Assembly (NCBI RefSeq): GCF_014269205.2
Contig: NZ_JABWRY020000001.1
Span: 4,216,001-4,280,000, forward strand
DNA from: Pseudomonas kermanshahensis
Lineage (GTDB): Bacteria; Pseudomonadota; Gammaproteobacteria; Pseudomonadales; Pseudomonadaceae
Length of the DNA: 64,000 nt
Direction: 5' to 3'
Position 1 is the stretch's first letter. Every line of letters begins with the position of its first letter. Below the pieces are notes generated by a model. The model had not been told where the DNA came from and searched no databases. It worked only from the letters and a program-made list of their open reading frames with translations. The position numbers and the translations under genes are program-made. Positions 8,278 to 16,864 of this stretch are shown here, one piece after another.

Positions 8278-9405
8278 TCAATCCCTGCGGTAAGGCAACA
8301 TCCCCCGCGCCTCTTCGGCATACCCCTGCACCCCTTCCCGCTCCTGCAACAAAAACCCTTCCACCGCCCGCCGCAACCCGGGATGCAGCAGGTAATGCCA
8401 CGACCGCGTCAGCACCGGCTCGAACCCTCGGATCAGCTTGTGCTCACCCTGAGCCCCCGCATCGAACCGCTGCAAGCCTTCAGCAATGGCAAAGTCCATG
8501 CCCTGGTAGAAGCACGTCTCAAAGTGCAGCCGGTCGAACTCATCCAGGCATCCCCAGTAACGGCCATACAGGCTGTCACCGCCCACCAGGCTCAGGGCCA
8601 TGGCCACGTCACGCCCGCCTTGCCTGGCCATCACCACCCGCAGCGCCTCGGGCATGCGCTCGGCCAGCAGGCTGAAGAACTCACGGGTCAGGTACGGCGC
8701 GCGCCGGCGTACTGCATAGGTGTTGGCGTAGCACAGGTAGACGAAGTCCCACTGCGCCTCATCCAGTTCATCACCCCGGTACCACTGAAAGTCGATGCCC
8801 TGCCCGGCCACTTGCTCGCGCTCTTTGCGCATCTGCTTGCGCTTGCGCGAGCTGAGCGTGTCGAGAAAGTCCTGGAAGTCCCGATAGCCTCGGTTGCGCC
8901 AGTGGAACTGGCAACCCAGCCGCTCCATCCAGCCTGGCAAGCCGGCCATCTGCTGGTCCAATGCCGGGTCGGTGAAGTTGATGTGCGCGCCAGAAAGCCC
9001 GCCCTTGCCCAGGTACTCGGGCAATGCTTGCAACACCAGCAGGCCATCGGCGGGGTCGGCGGCCAGCAGGCGCGGGCCACTGACCGGGCTGAACGGCACG
9101 GCGCCCAGCAGCTTGGGGTAGTAGGCAATGCCTGCCCGCTCACAGGCATCGGCCCAGCCGTGGTCAAACACGTATTCGCCAAACGAATGCCACTTGCGGT
9201 AGGCCGGCAGCACGGCGCGTACCTGCCCTTCACGCTCCAGCACCAAGTGCTCGGCAGCCCAGCCAGTCGCGGGGGCAACGCTGCCACTGTCCTCCAGGGC
9301 GGTGAGAAAGGCGTGGCGCAGAAACGGTTGGCCCGCAGGCACCAGGGCATCCCAGGTGGCCGCCGGAAGATCACGCAGATGAGCAAGGCTGTACAGGCTA
9401 GTCAC
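8278..9405 (-). CDS. FemAB/GNAT-like acyltransferase (peptidoglycan biosynthesis/recognition family, PF04339-type)
   Basis: 375 residues resembling the Pseudomonas family annotated as peptidoglycan biosynthesis/recognition protein: the SSRKRKQMRKERE segment, the C-terminal GARGEHK-like segment (here AGAQGEHKLIRGFEP) and the HYLLHPGLRRAVEGFL tail. The fold is a double GNAT like FemAB transferases; the acyl donor and acceptor are unknown. The start is GTG, with only a weak ribosome site. It stands alone, convergent with the ABC exporter. The next upstream gene is the divergent porin. Confidence 0.8.
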   Translation of the reverse strand: MTSLYSLAHLRDLPAATWDALVPAGQPFLRHAFLTALEDSGSVAPATGWAAEHLVLEREGQVRAVLPAYRKWHSFGEYVFDHGWADACERAGIAYYPKLLGAVPFSPVSGPRLLAADPADGLLVLQALPEYLGKGGLSGAHINFTDPALDQQMAGLPGWMERLGCQFHWRNRGYRDFQDFLDTLSSRKRKQMRKEREQVAGQGIDFQWYRGDELDEAQWDFVYLCYANTYAVRRRAPYLTREFFSLLAERMPEALRVVMARQGGRDVAMALSLVGGDSLYGRYWGCLDEFDRLHFETCFYQGMDFAIAEGLQRFDAGAQGEHKLIRGFEPVLTRSWHYLLHPGLRRAVEGFLLQEREGVQGYAEEARGMLPYRRD

Positions 9406-9668
9406 GGTTTCGACTCGCTATCTTGAGGCCCTCAGTATCCCGGAAGAATGGCCCATCACTCAAATGACGATCACCTGGCCAATCCGTTCATTGCCGATTA
9501 CTTAACAACAGTGCCACTAATTAGACATTAATCTGTCATTCCCCCCCGCAATACTTGCGCCTGTTTTCCGGAACCCCAGAACCTGTCTATTCAGGCCCTT
9601 TCCGAAGACATGCCAACACAGGGGCGGGCGCTGAGCCTCCCCCATTTTTTTCTAGTAGGGAGAACCTT

Positions 9669-10913
9669 ATGCGTCTTGTTTCCACACTTACCGGAGTGAG
9701 CCTCACCGGCATGATGCTGGCTCTGAGTACTCCGGCCAGTGCTGCTGTCGACGCCAAGCTGCTCGAAATGCTCCGCGCCAATGGCTCGATCAACCAGGCG
9801 CAGTACAACGAACTGCAAGGCGATCTGGCAAAAGAGACCAAGGAAAAGGCCGACCAGAAAGCGCAGTCCGAGCGTATGAGTTCCTTTGAACAAAAAGTGG
9901 CATGGGCCGCCAAGACCCAGATCAAGGGTGATGTGCGCCTGCGTTACGAAGACGTCAACGTTGACGACCCGAACAGCAGCAGCGGCAACCAGGACCGCCA
10001 GCGCGTCCGCGCCCGTGTCGGCTTCTACAGCGAAATCAACCCGCAAGTCGATGCTGGCGTGCGTATCGCCACCGGTAGCAGCGCCGACCGCCGCTCGACC
10101 AACCAGAGCTTCGACAACTATTTCGACAAGAAATCGCTGTGGGTCGACCTGGCCTACCTCGACTGGCACCCGACCGCAGTGCCAAACCTGCACCTGATCG
10201 GCGGCAAGATGCCACAGCCGTGGGTGAGCATGGGCGATATCATCTGGGACAGCGACATCAACCCGGAAGGCGTGGCCGCGACCTACAAGGCTGACCTGGG
10301 CGGCGCCGAAGTGTTCGCAAGTGCCGGTCAGTACACCCTCAAGGACAACGTCGACGGCGACGGCGTGCAGTACAAGCACGATGCGCAGGTCTACCATGGC
10401 CAGCTGGGCGCCAAGTTCGCCCCTGCCGACGTGATGAAGGTCACTGTAGGTGCGAGCATCTATGGCTACGACAACGACAAGGAAGCGGCCATTCTGCAGT
10501 CGTTCGGCAACACCACCAATGAGTTCAACCTGGTGGAAGGCTTCGGTCAGCTCGACTTCACTGGCTTCGCCATCCCGCTGTCGGCCTACGGCCAATACGT
10601 GAAAAACACCGAGAGCACCGATGGTGAAGACCAAGCCTGGCTGGCCGGTCTGAAAACCAAGGTCGGCGCTTGGAGCCTGGACTACAACTACCGCGATGTT
10701 CAACGTAACGCCGTGGTCAGCCTGTTCACCGACTCCGATTTCGGCAACGGCTTCACCGGCTCTCGCGGCCACAAGTTCAAGGTCGGTTACGAGATCGACA
10801 AGAACTTCTCGCTGGGCGCGGCGTACCTGATGGCCAAGACCGATTTGTCGCAGTTGCCGAACAGCAATGCTGACGTAGACACGCTGCAGGTAGACCTGGA
10901 AGCCAAGTTCTAA
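9669..10913 (+). CDS. Outer-membrane porin (putative porin family)
   Basis: 414 residues. A signal peptide ends ASAAV near residue 27. A short heptad-like helical part follows (about 28-75, LLEMLRANGSINQAQYNELQ then KETKEKADQKAQSE). This is typical of Pseudomonas putative porins, where the N-terminal helix may trimerise or touch peptidoglycan. The rest is an alternating amphipathic beta-barrel ending VDLEAKF with the C-terminal Phe needed for outer-membrane insertion. The ATG at 9669 has a gggaga ribosome site; the frame is open further upstream but lacks a signal peptide there. Substrate unknown. A strong terminator follows. Confidence 0.88.
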   Translation: MRLVSTLTGVSLTGMMLALSTPASAAVDAKLLEMLRANGSINQAQYNELQGDLAKETKEKADQKAQSERMSSFEQKVAWAAKTQIKGDVRLRYEDVNVDDPNSSSGNQDRQRVRARVGFYSEINPQVDAGVRIATGSSADRRSTNQSFDNYFDKKSLWVDLAYLDWHPTAVPNLHLIGGKMPQPWVSMGDIIWDSDINPEGVAATYKADLGGAEVFASAGQYTLKDNVDGDGVQYKHDAQVYHGQLGAKFAPADVMKVTVGASIYGYDNDKEAAILQSFGNTTNEFNLVEGFGQLDFTGFAIPLSAYGQYVKNTESTDGEDQAWLAGLKTKVGAWSLDYNYRDVQRNAVVSLFTDSDFGNGFTGSRGHKFKVGYEIDKNFSLGAAYLMAKTDLSQLPNSNADVDTLQVDLEAKF

Positions 10914-10937
10914 GCAACCGCTTCACTGCTTCACTCA

Positions 10938-10981
10938 AGGCGGGAAATGCCGACCCCATCCGGTATTTCCTGCCTTTTTTT
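10938..10981 (+). terminator. Rho-independent terminator of the porin gene
   Basis: Stem AGGCGGGAAATGCC pairs with GGTATTTCCTGCCT across a short loop, followed by a run of seven T. It starts about 25 bases after the porin stop. Confidence 0.92.
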
Positions 10982-10996
10982 GTCTGTGACATTGTA

Positions 10997-11104
10997 GGGG
11001 GCCGCTTTGCAGCCCATTCGCAGCGCAAAGCTGCGCCTACAGGTGCGGTTCGCGTTCCCCTGTAGGAGCAGCCTTGCGCTGCGAATGGGCCGCAAAGCGG
11101 CCCC
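10997..11104. repeat. REP/BIME pair, AGCAGCCTTGCGCTGCG type
   Basis: Outer arms ggggccgctttgcagccc and its near complement gggccgcaaagcggcccc enclose the units cagcgcaaagctgcgcctac and gtaggagcagccttgcgctg. It lies between the convergent porin and KAS III-like genes. Confidence 0.87.
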
Positions 11105-11109
11105 GGCAA

Positions 11110-12231
11110 TCAGCGTTTGCGCAAAATCACGCTACCCACCGAATACCCCGCGCCAAACGAGCTCAGCACGCCCACCGCACCCTCGGCCAGGTCATCCTGG
11201 TACAGGTGGAATGCAATCACCGACCCGGCCGAACTGGTGTTGGCATAACGGTCCAGAATCACCGGTGCCTCTTCCTCGGTGGCTTCACGCCCCAACAGCT
11301 TCTTGACGATCAAGTGGTTCATGCTCAGGTTGGCCTGGTGCAACCAGAAGCGCTTGACGTCGCTCGGCTGCAGGTCATTCGCTTCAAGGTGCTCACCGAT
11401 CAGCTCAGCCACCTTCGGGCACACTTCACGGAACACCTTGCGGCCTTCCTGGATGAACAACTTGTCCGCAGCACCTTCCCCCTCCTCCGCCGCGCGGTTG
11501 AGGAAGCCGAAGTTGTTACGGATGTTGTTGGAAAACCCGGTCCACAACTTGCTGCTGACAATCTCGAACTGGTGCTTCGAGGTGGCCTGGTCGGCACGCT
11601 CGATCAGCACGGCGGTGGCGGCATCACCGAAGATGAAGTGGCTGTCGCGGTCGCGGAAGTTCAGGTGGCCGGTGCAGACCTCGGGGTTGACCATCAGTAC
11701 CGAACGCGCCTGGCCCAGCTGCACGCTGTTGGCGGCGGTCTGGATGCCGAAGGTGGCTGACGAGCAGGCCACGTTCATGTCGAAGGCAAAGCCCTCGATG
11801 CCCAATGCATTTTGCACTTCGATGGCAATGGCCGGGTATGGGCGCTGCAGGTTGGAGCACGCGACGATCACACCATCGACATCGGCAGCGGTACGGCCCG
11901 CACGTTCAAACGCCTGGCGAGCAGCGGCCACAGCCATTTCACACAAAATCGACGGCTCGTCATTGGAGCGCTCTGGCAGGCGTGGCTTCATGCGTTGCGG
12001 GTCGAGGATGCCGGCCTTGTCCAGCACGAAGCGGCTCTTGATGCCCGAGGCCTTCTCGATGAAAGCGGCGTCGGACAGCGGCGCTGCCTCGACCTCGCCG
12101 CGCTCGATGGCGGCGGCGTTGTCGTGGTTGAACTGCTGCGCCCACGTGTTGAAGGACTCCACCAGTTCTTCGTTGGAAATGCTCTGGGCCGGGGTATACA
12201 GGCCGGTGCCGCTGATCACGACGTTATGCAC
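11110..12231 (-). CDS. 3-oxoacyl-ACP synthase III-like enzyme (KAS III family)
   Basis: 373 residues of thiolase fold. The catalytic Cys is in MNVACSSATFG (about residue 140), the His in WLHQANLSMNHL and the Asn in RYANTSSAGS. It condenses an acyl-CoA primer with malonyl-ACP. Its length and an N-terminal insert (about 30-55) resemble Pseudomonas FabH-like proteins such as PA3286, which use medium-chain acyl-CoA from beta-oxidation; that specificity is inference. GTG at 12231 is chosen because AGAGGA lies six bases upstream; an in-frame TTG at 12249 comes before that site and is less likely. Not in an operon. Confidence 0.9.
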   Translation of the reverse strand: MHNVVISGTGLYTPAQSISNEELVESFNTWAQQFNHDNAAAIERGEVEAAPLSDAAFIEKASGIKSRFVLDKAGILDPQRMKPRLPERSNDEPSILCEMAVAAARQAFERAGRTAADVDGVIVACSNLQRPYPAIAIEVQNALGIEGFAFDMNVACSSATFGIQTAANSVQLGQARSVLMVNPEVCTGHLNFRDRDSHFIFGDAATAVLIERADQATSKHQFEIVSSKLWTGFSNNIRNNFGFLNRAAEEGEGAADKLFIQEGRKVFREVCPKVAELIGEHLEANDLQPSDVKRFWLHQANLSMNHLIVKKLLGREATEEEAPVILDRYANTSSAGSVIAFHLYQDDLAEGAVGVLSSFGAGYSVGSVILRKR

Positions 12232-12329
12232 GGTCGTTCCTCTGGTCAAAGGCCATCGCCACGGGGCGCTGGCTGGAAAATGCGTAATAGCACTTTAGTG
12301 CCAACTCGAAGGCGAGGGCGTTGCCCTCG

Positions 12330-12362
12330 TTCGCAGGTAAACCCGCTCCCACAGGGGCCGCC
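12330..12362. repeat. Single degenerate REP unit
   Basis: One REP-like unit, ttcgcaggtaaacccgctcc followed by cacaggggccgcc, without an inverted partner. It lies between the hrpA stop and the start of the KAS III gene. Confidence 0.55.
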
Positions 12363-12405
12363 AGGCGACCCCAAATTGCATCAATATTGCCACATCTTCT
12401 GCGGT

Positions 12406-15400
12406 TTAGGCTTCCACCTGACTCCACTGTTTGCTGAGACGCTTGTCAGAAATCGGCACTTTGGTACCCAACTGCTGAGCGAACAACGACACCCGATATT
12501 CCTCCAGCAACCACCGGTACAGCGTCAGTTGCTCATCACGCTTGCCCTCCTGGGCGTGCTTGTCGGCACGTGCCTTGTACTGGGCCCAGAGGTTTGCCAG
12601 CTCGCCACTCCAGACGCGGTCCTTCTGCACCTGCGAGCCGAGCTTCTCCAAGCGTAACTCCACGGCCTTGAGGTAACGCGGCAACTCCTTGAACCAGGCG
12701 CCCGGGGTTTCGCGAACGAAACCCGGGTACACCAGGTTGGCCAGCTGTTGCTTGATGTCGTTCAGCGCCACCGCCTGGCTCAGGTCGATCTTGCCTTTGA
12801 AGCGCTTCTGCAGCCCGTGCCACAACTTGAGCACTTCCAAGGTCTGGCGCGCCAGGCGCTCAGCGTGCTCGGCCCAACTGCCACGTTTGCGCTCGGCCAA
12901 GCCGGCCAAGGCCGCACCGTCGCGCGGCAGCGGGTGTTCACCCTCGAGGATGCAGCTGTCCAGGCTGGCCAGCAGAATGTCTTCGACCAGTGCCTCGACA
13001 CGGCCCAGCTCGCGGTACAGCAAGCCCAGTTCGGTCAGCCCAGGCAGCTTGCCACGCAAAAACTTGGCAGGCTCCGCCAACTGCTGCAGTAACAGGCGCT
13101 GCAAGGCGCGACGGTGCTGGAACTCGGCTTCGGCCTGGGTCGAAAAACGCCCTTCGCGCACGGTGCCGTTTTCGTCCACCAGCGCCGGGTAGACGGTCAT
13201 CGACAGGCCGGCGATCTTCTGCTGGGTGCTCTGCGCCACTTCACTGAAGGCCTTGGCCTGCACCGGGCGTTCGGCGTTCTCGCTGCGTGGCACGGCCAGT
13301 GCGGCCTGGCTGGCGGCGACAAAGCGTGCGGTCAGCTCGGCCAGGTCGCGGCCTTCGCCGAGGAACTTGCCCTGGCCATCGACCACTTCGATGTTCATCC
13401 GCAGGTGGCCTTCGACCAAGTTGACCGATTCTGCCCAGGCCTCTTCGGACACACGCGCACCGGTCATGCGCAGCAGCTCCTGGCCCAAGGCCTGGGGCAA
13501 CGCGCCCTGGCCGAAGGTCATGCGCGCCAGCGCGGCCTTGACGAAGTCCGGTACCGGCACGAAATTCTTGCGCAGAGCCTTGGGCAGGTTGCGCACCAGC
13601 GCCACGCACTTGGCTTCGATCAGGCCCGGCACCAACCATTCCAGGCGCTCGCCCGGCAGGCTTGGCAACAGCGGCGCCGGTACGCGCACGGTCACACCGT
13701 CGCGGGGGTGGCCCGGCTCGAAGTGGTAGGTCAACGACAGGCGCAAGTCCCCTACCTGCAGGCTGTCCGGGTACTGCGCCGCGGTGACTTCGCTGGCTTC
13801 ACGCGCCAGCACGTCTTCTTCGCGCATGATCAGCAGGTTGGCGTCCTTCTGGCTGGTCATGCGGTACCAGGCATCGAAGGTCGCGGTCTGGTGGATTTCC
13901 TCGGGCAGGCGCGCTTCGTAGAACGCGTAGAGGGTCTCTTCATCGGCGAGAATATCGCGCCGACGGGCCTTGGCCTCCAGTTCGTCGAGCTGTTCGAGCA
14001 GGCGTTTGTTGGCCGCCAGGCACTTGGCCCGCGACTGGATCTCGCCGCCCACCAGCCCCTCGCGGATGAACAGCTCGCGGGAGGTCACCGGGTCGATCGG
14101 GCCAAAGTGCACCGGCCGGCGCCCCACCAGAATCAGCCCATACAAGGTGATCTGTTCATAGGCCACCACTTGCCCGCGCTTTTTCTCCCAGTGCGGTTCG
14201 AAGTGGTTCTTCTTGACCAGGTGGGTGGCCAGCGGCTCGATCCAGTCGGGCTCGATCTTGGCAACCATCCGCGCATACAGTTTGGTGGTCTCTACCAGTT
14301 CGGCAGCCATGACCCACTGCGGGCGCTTGCGGCCCAAGCCCGAGGACGGGTGGACCCAGAAACGCCGCTGACGGGCACCTTGGTAATCGCCCTCTTCCGT
14401 CTTCTGGCCGATCTGGCTGAGCAGGCCGCTGAGGATGGCCTTGTGCATCCGCTGGTAATCGGACGGTTCCTTGTTGACCGTCAATTGCAGGTCACGGCAA
14501 ATCAGCGCCAGCTGGCGGTGGGCATCGCGCCATTCGCGCAGGCGCAGGTAATTGAGGAAATTCTTTCGGCACCAGTTACGCAACGGGTTGGCCGTCAACG
14601 CCTGGCGCTGTTCTTCAAAGCCACGCCACAGGTTGACCAGTGCGGCGAAGTCGGAATCGACGTCCTTCCACTGAGCATGCGCCTGGTCGGCCGCCTGCTG
14701 GCGCTCCGGCGGCCGCTCGCGCGGGTCTTGCACCGACAGGGCGCTGGTCACGATCAACACTTCCTGCAGGCTGCCCTGGCGTGCGCCTTCAAGCAGCATG
14801 CGGCCCAGCCGTGGGTCGATCGGCAAGCGCGCCAGCTGTCGCCCAAGCGGGGTCAACTGGTTCTCGCGGTTGACCGCCGAGAGCTCCTGCAACAGGTTGA
14901 AACCGTCGCTGATGGCCTTGCCATCCGGCGGCTCGATGAACGGGAATGCGTCGATCGCACCCAGGCGCAGGTGCAGCATCTGCAGGATCACCGCCGCAAG
15001 GTTGGTGCGCAGGATCTCAGGGTCGGTGAACGCCGGCCGGCCGTTGAAATCCTCTTCGCTGTAAAGGCGTACACAGATGCCCGGTTCGACCCGGCCGCAG
15101 CGGCCCTTACGCTGGTTGGCGCTGGCCTGCGACACCGCCTCGATCGGCAGGCGCTGGACCTTGGCGCGGTAACTGTAGCGGCTGATGCGGGCGGTGCCGG
15201 TGTCGATCACATAACGAATGCCCGGCACGGTCAGCGAAGTCTCGGCGACGTTGGTGGCCAGGATCACGCGGCGCCCGGTGTGCGACTGGAAAATGCGCTG
15301 CTGCTCGGCGGGCGACAGGCGCGCATACAGCGGCAGAATCTCGGTATGGCGCAGTTGCGCCTTGCGCAAGATCTCGGCGGCGTCGCGGATTTCCCGCTCG

Positions 15401-16311
15401 CCCGGCAAGAAGATCAGCACATCCCCAGGGCCCTTGGCCTCGCTGCGCTCATGCTGCGCCAGTTCGTCCAGGGTGGCGAGGATCGCCTGGTCGACGGTGA
15501 GGTCTTCCTCGATCTGGTTGCCTTCCTCGTCCTGCTCGCTGGTCAGCGGGCGGTACCAGGTTTCGACCGGGAAGGTGCGCCCCGACACCTCGATGATCGG
15601 CGCGCCATCGAAGTGCTGGGAGAAGCGCTCAAGGTCGATGGTCGCCGAGGTGATGATCAGCTTCAGTTCCGGGCGGCGGTGCAGCAGGGTCTTGAGGTAG
15701 CCGAGCAGGAAGTCGATGTTGAGGCTGCGTTCGTGAGCCTCGTCGACGATGATCGTGTCGTAGCGTTCGAGGAAGCGGTCGTGCTGGGTTTCGGCCAGCA
15801 GGATGCCGTCGGTCATCAGTTTGACCAGGGTATTGGCATCACTCTGGTCCTCGAAACGCACCTGGTAGCCGACCAGCCCGCCCAGCGGCGTGCCGAGTTC
15901 TTCGGCGACACGGGTAGCGACGCTGCGCGCAGCGATACGGCGTGGCTGGGTGTGAGCGATCAGGCCATGGCTACCGCGCCCCAACTCGAGGCAGATTTTC
16001 GGCAACTGAGTGGTCTTGCCCGAGCCGGTCTCACCGGCAATCACCAGCACCTGGTGCTCGGCCAGCGCCTTTTTGATCTCGTCACGTTTGGCAGCAATCG
16101 GCAGGCTGTCGTCGTAGCGCACGGTTGGCACGCTTTGCTGGCGTGCAGTGACCTGCGCGCAGGAGGCCTGGACCTTTTCCACCCACTGGGCGAGCTTCGC
16201 TTCGTCCGGGCGTTTGCGCAGCTCGTGCAGTTGCCGACGCAGACGGTGGCGGTCGGCGATCATGGCGTGGTCGAGGTTTTTCAGGAGCTGGTCGATGGCT
16301 TGGTCTGTCAT
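12406..16311 (-). CDS. hrpA: ATP-dependent RNA helicase HrpA
   Basis: 1301 residues, the normal HrpA length. DEAH-box helicase core: Walker A GETGSGKTT (about 93-101), DEAH in VDEAHERSLN, SAT in ITSATID, then the helicase-C domain with ATNVAETSLTVPG and QRKGRCGR, the HA2/OB region, and the long C-terminal HrpA-specific domain. The ATG at 16311 (MTDQAIDQLLKNLDHAM) is used; the open frame runs further upstream into a REP repeat. The family unwinds structured RNA and rescues stalled ribosomes on mRNA (known for E. coli HrpA). Single-gene unit, divergent from the GS-like gene. Confidence 0.96.
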   Translation of the reverse strand: MTDQAIDQLLKNLDHAMIADRHRLRRQLHELRKRPDEAKLAQWVEKVQASCAQVTARQQSVPTVRYDDSLPIAAKRDEIKKALAEHQVLVIAGETGSGKTTQLPKICLELGRGSHGLIAHTQPRRIAARSVATRVAEELGTPLGGLVGYQVRFEDQSDANTLVKLMTDGILLAETQHDRFLERYDTIIVDEAHERSLNIDFLLGYLKTLLHRRPELKLIITSATIDLERFSQHFDGAPIIEVSGRTFPVETWYRPLTSEQDEEGNQIEEDLTVDQAILATLDELAQHERSEAKGPGDVLIFLPGEREIRDAAEILRKAQLRHTEILPLYARLSPAEQQRIFQSHTGRRVILATNVAETSLTVPGIRYVIDTGTARISRYSYRAKVQRLPIEAVSQASANQRKGRCGRVEPGICVRLYSEEDFNGRPAFTDPEILRTNLAAVILQMLHLRLGAIDAFPFIEPPDGKAISDGFNLLQELSAVNRENQLTPLGRQLARLPIDPRLGRMLLEGARQGSLQEVLIVTSALSVQDPRERPPERQQAADQAHAQWKDVDSDFAALVNLWRGFEEQRQALTANPLRNWCRKNFLNYLRLREWRDAHRQLALICRDLQLTVNKEPSDYQRMHKAILSGLLSQIGQKTEEGDYQGARQRRFWVHPSSGLGRKRPQWVMAAELVETTKLYARMVAKIEPDWIEPLATHLVKKNHFEPHWEKKRGQVVAYEQITLYGLILVGRRPVHFGPIDPVTSRELFIREGLVGGEIQSRAKCLAANKRLLEQLDELEAKARRRDILADEETLYAFYEARLPEEIHQTATFDAWYRMTSQKDANLLIMREEDVLAREASEVTAAQYPDSLQVGDLRLSLTYHFEPGHPRDGVTVRVPAPLLPSLPGERLEWLVPGLIEAKCVALVRNLPKALRKNFVPVPDFVKAALARMTFGQGALPQALGQELLRMTGARVSEEAWAESVNLVEGHLRMNIEVVDGQGKFLGEGRDLAELTARFVAASQAALAVPRSENAERPVQAKAFSEVAQSTQQKIAGLSMTVYPALVDENGTVREGRFSTQAEAEFQHRRALQRLLLQQLAEPAKFLRGKLPGLTELGLLYRELGRVEALVEDILLASLDSCILEGEHPLPRDGAALAGLAERKRGSWAEHAERLARQTLEVLKLWHGLQKRFKGKIDLSQAVALNDIKQQLANLVYPGFVRETPGAWFKELPRYLKAVELRLEKLGSQVQKDRVWSGELANLWAQYKARADKHAQEGKRDEQLTLYRWLLEEYRVSLFAQQLGTKVPISDKRLSKQWSQVEA

Positions 16312-16424
16312 GGGGCTTTTTAGTGATGCAGGTGAGCCTGCTTTTTCATGATCGGCATTTGAAGAGGCGCGATTGTCGCAGATTTGAGGGTTCTTTGCTG
16401 TCCGCGCTGGCCGCACCTTTGTGT

Positions 16425-16517
16425 GTGGAGCAGCCTTGTGCTGCGAAGAGGCCGGTGACAACAAAGGTGATGTCGGTTGCTATCACCGGCCTCTTCGCAG
16501 CACAAGGCTGCTCCTAC
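16425..16517. repeat. REP/BIME pair, AGCAGCCTTGTGCTGCG type
   Basis: Inverted units gagcagccttgtgctgcgaa and ttcgcagcacaaggctgctc, each with an adjacent gaggccggtga / tcaccggcctc arm, around a loop of about 25 bases. Confidence 0.9.
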
Positions 16518-16614
16518 AACGATCAGGCGGGCGCGCTATGTTTAGTGAAGGCTGATGTAAAGGTTGCCATTCACTGCTTTAATCAACCTTACGCCGCATG
16601 TGAGTATCAAAGGC

Positions 16615-16779
16615 ATGACTCCCGCCCAGCCTATCGCCCCACCGTCGTCCCGCCCTTCGCTGCCGAAGGCCAGGAGCCGTGCTGGGGAAAATCCGCTGGT
16701 CCACATCATCCTCGCCTTCTGGGCTTTGTGGCACTGCCGTCACGCGCGCCCACCGGACACTTCGCTCACGCCATTGTGA
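16615..16779 (+). CDS. Possible small protein (54 aa), unknown
   Basis: An open frame starting MTPAQPIAPPSSRP with a proline-rich N-terminus, then a short hydrophobic stretch VHIILAFWALWHC and a basic end. It would be a small single-span membrane peptide. The ATG has an aaagg directly before it that is too close to be a good ribosome site; GTG at 16600 and TTG at 16564 are in-frame alternatives. It lies 85 bases upstream of the GS-like gene in the same direction. Coding status is uncertain. Confidence 0.3.
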   Translation: MTPAQPIAPPSSRPSLPKARSRAGENPLVHIILAFWALWHCRHARPPDTSLTPL

Positions 16780-16864
16780 CCCAACCCGGCCACCGCCTGG
16801 CCGTTTGACTCAACTGGGCCGCCAGCATGCGCGGTGGCCCTGTGCGCCCGTGAGCGAATTCATC

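Larger units (their letters stand above)
16312..16864. other. Intergenic region between divergent hrpA and the GS-like gene
   Basis: About 550 bases with the hrpA promoter side, a REP pair at 16425-16517, and a possible small rightward ORF at 16615-16779. No sigma-54 or other clear promoter could be picked by eye. A REP pair between divergent genes is less common than between convergent ones. Confidence 0.6.

Noticed and set aside
13114..16323. 1069-codon open frame antisense to hrpA
   Set aside because: It mirrors hrpA codon bias; high-GC third positions create long antisense frames. No recognisable domain and no promoter or ribosome site.
12406..16464. Longer start for HrpA at 16464
   Set aside because: The extra 51 residues are encoded by REP repeat sequence; the ATG at 16311 gives the normal N-terminus and length.
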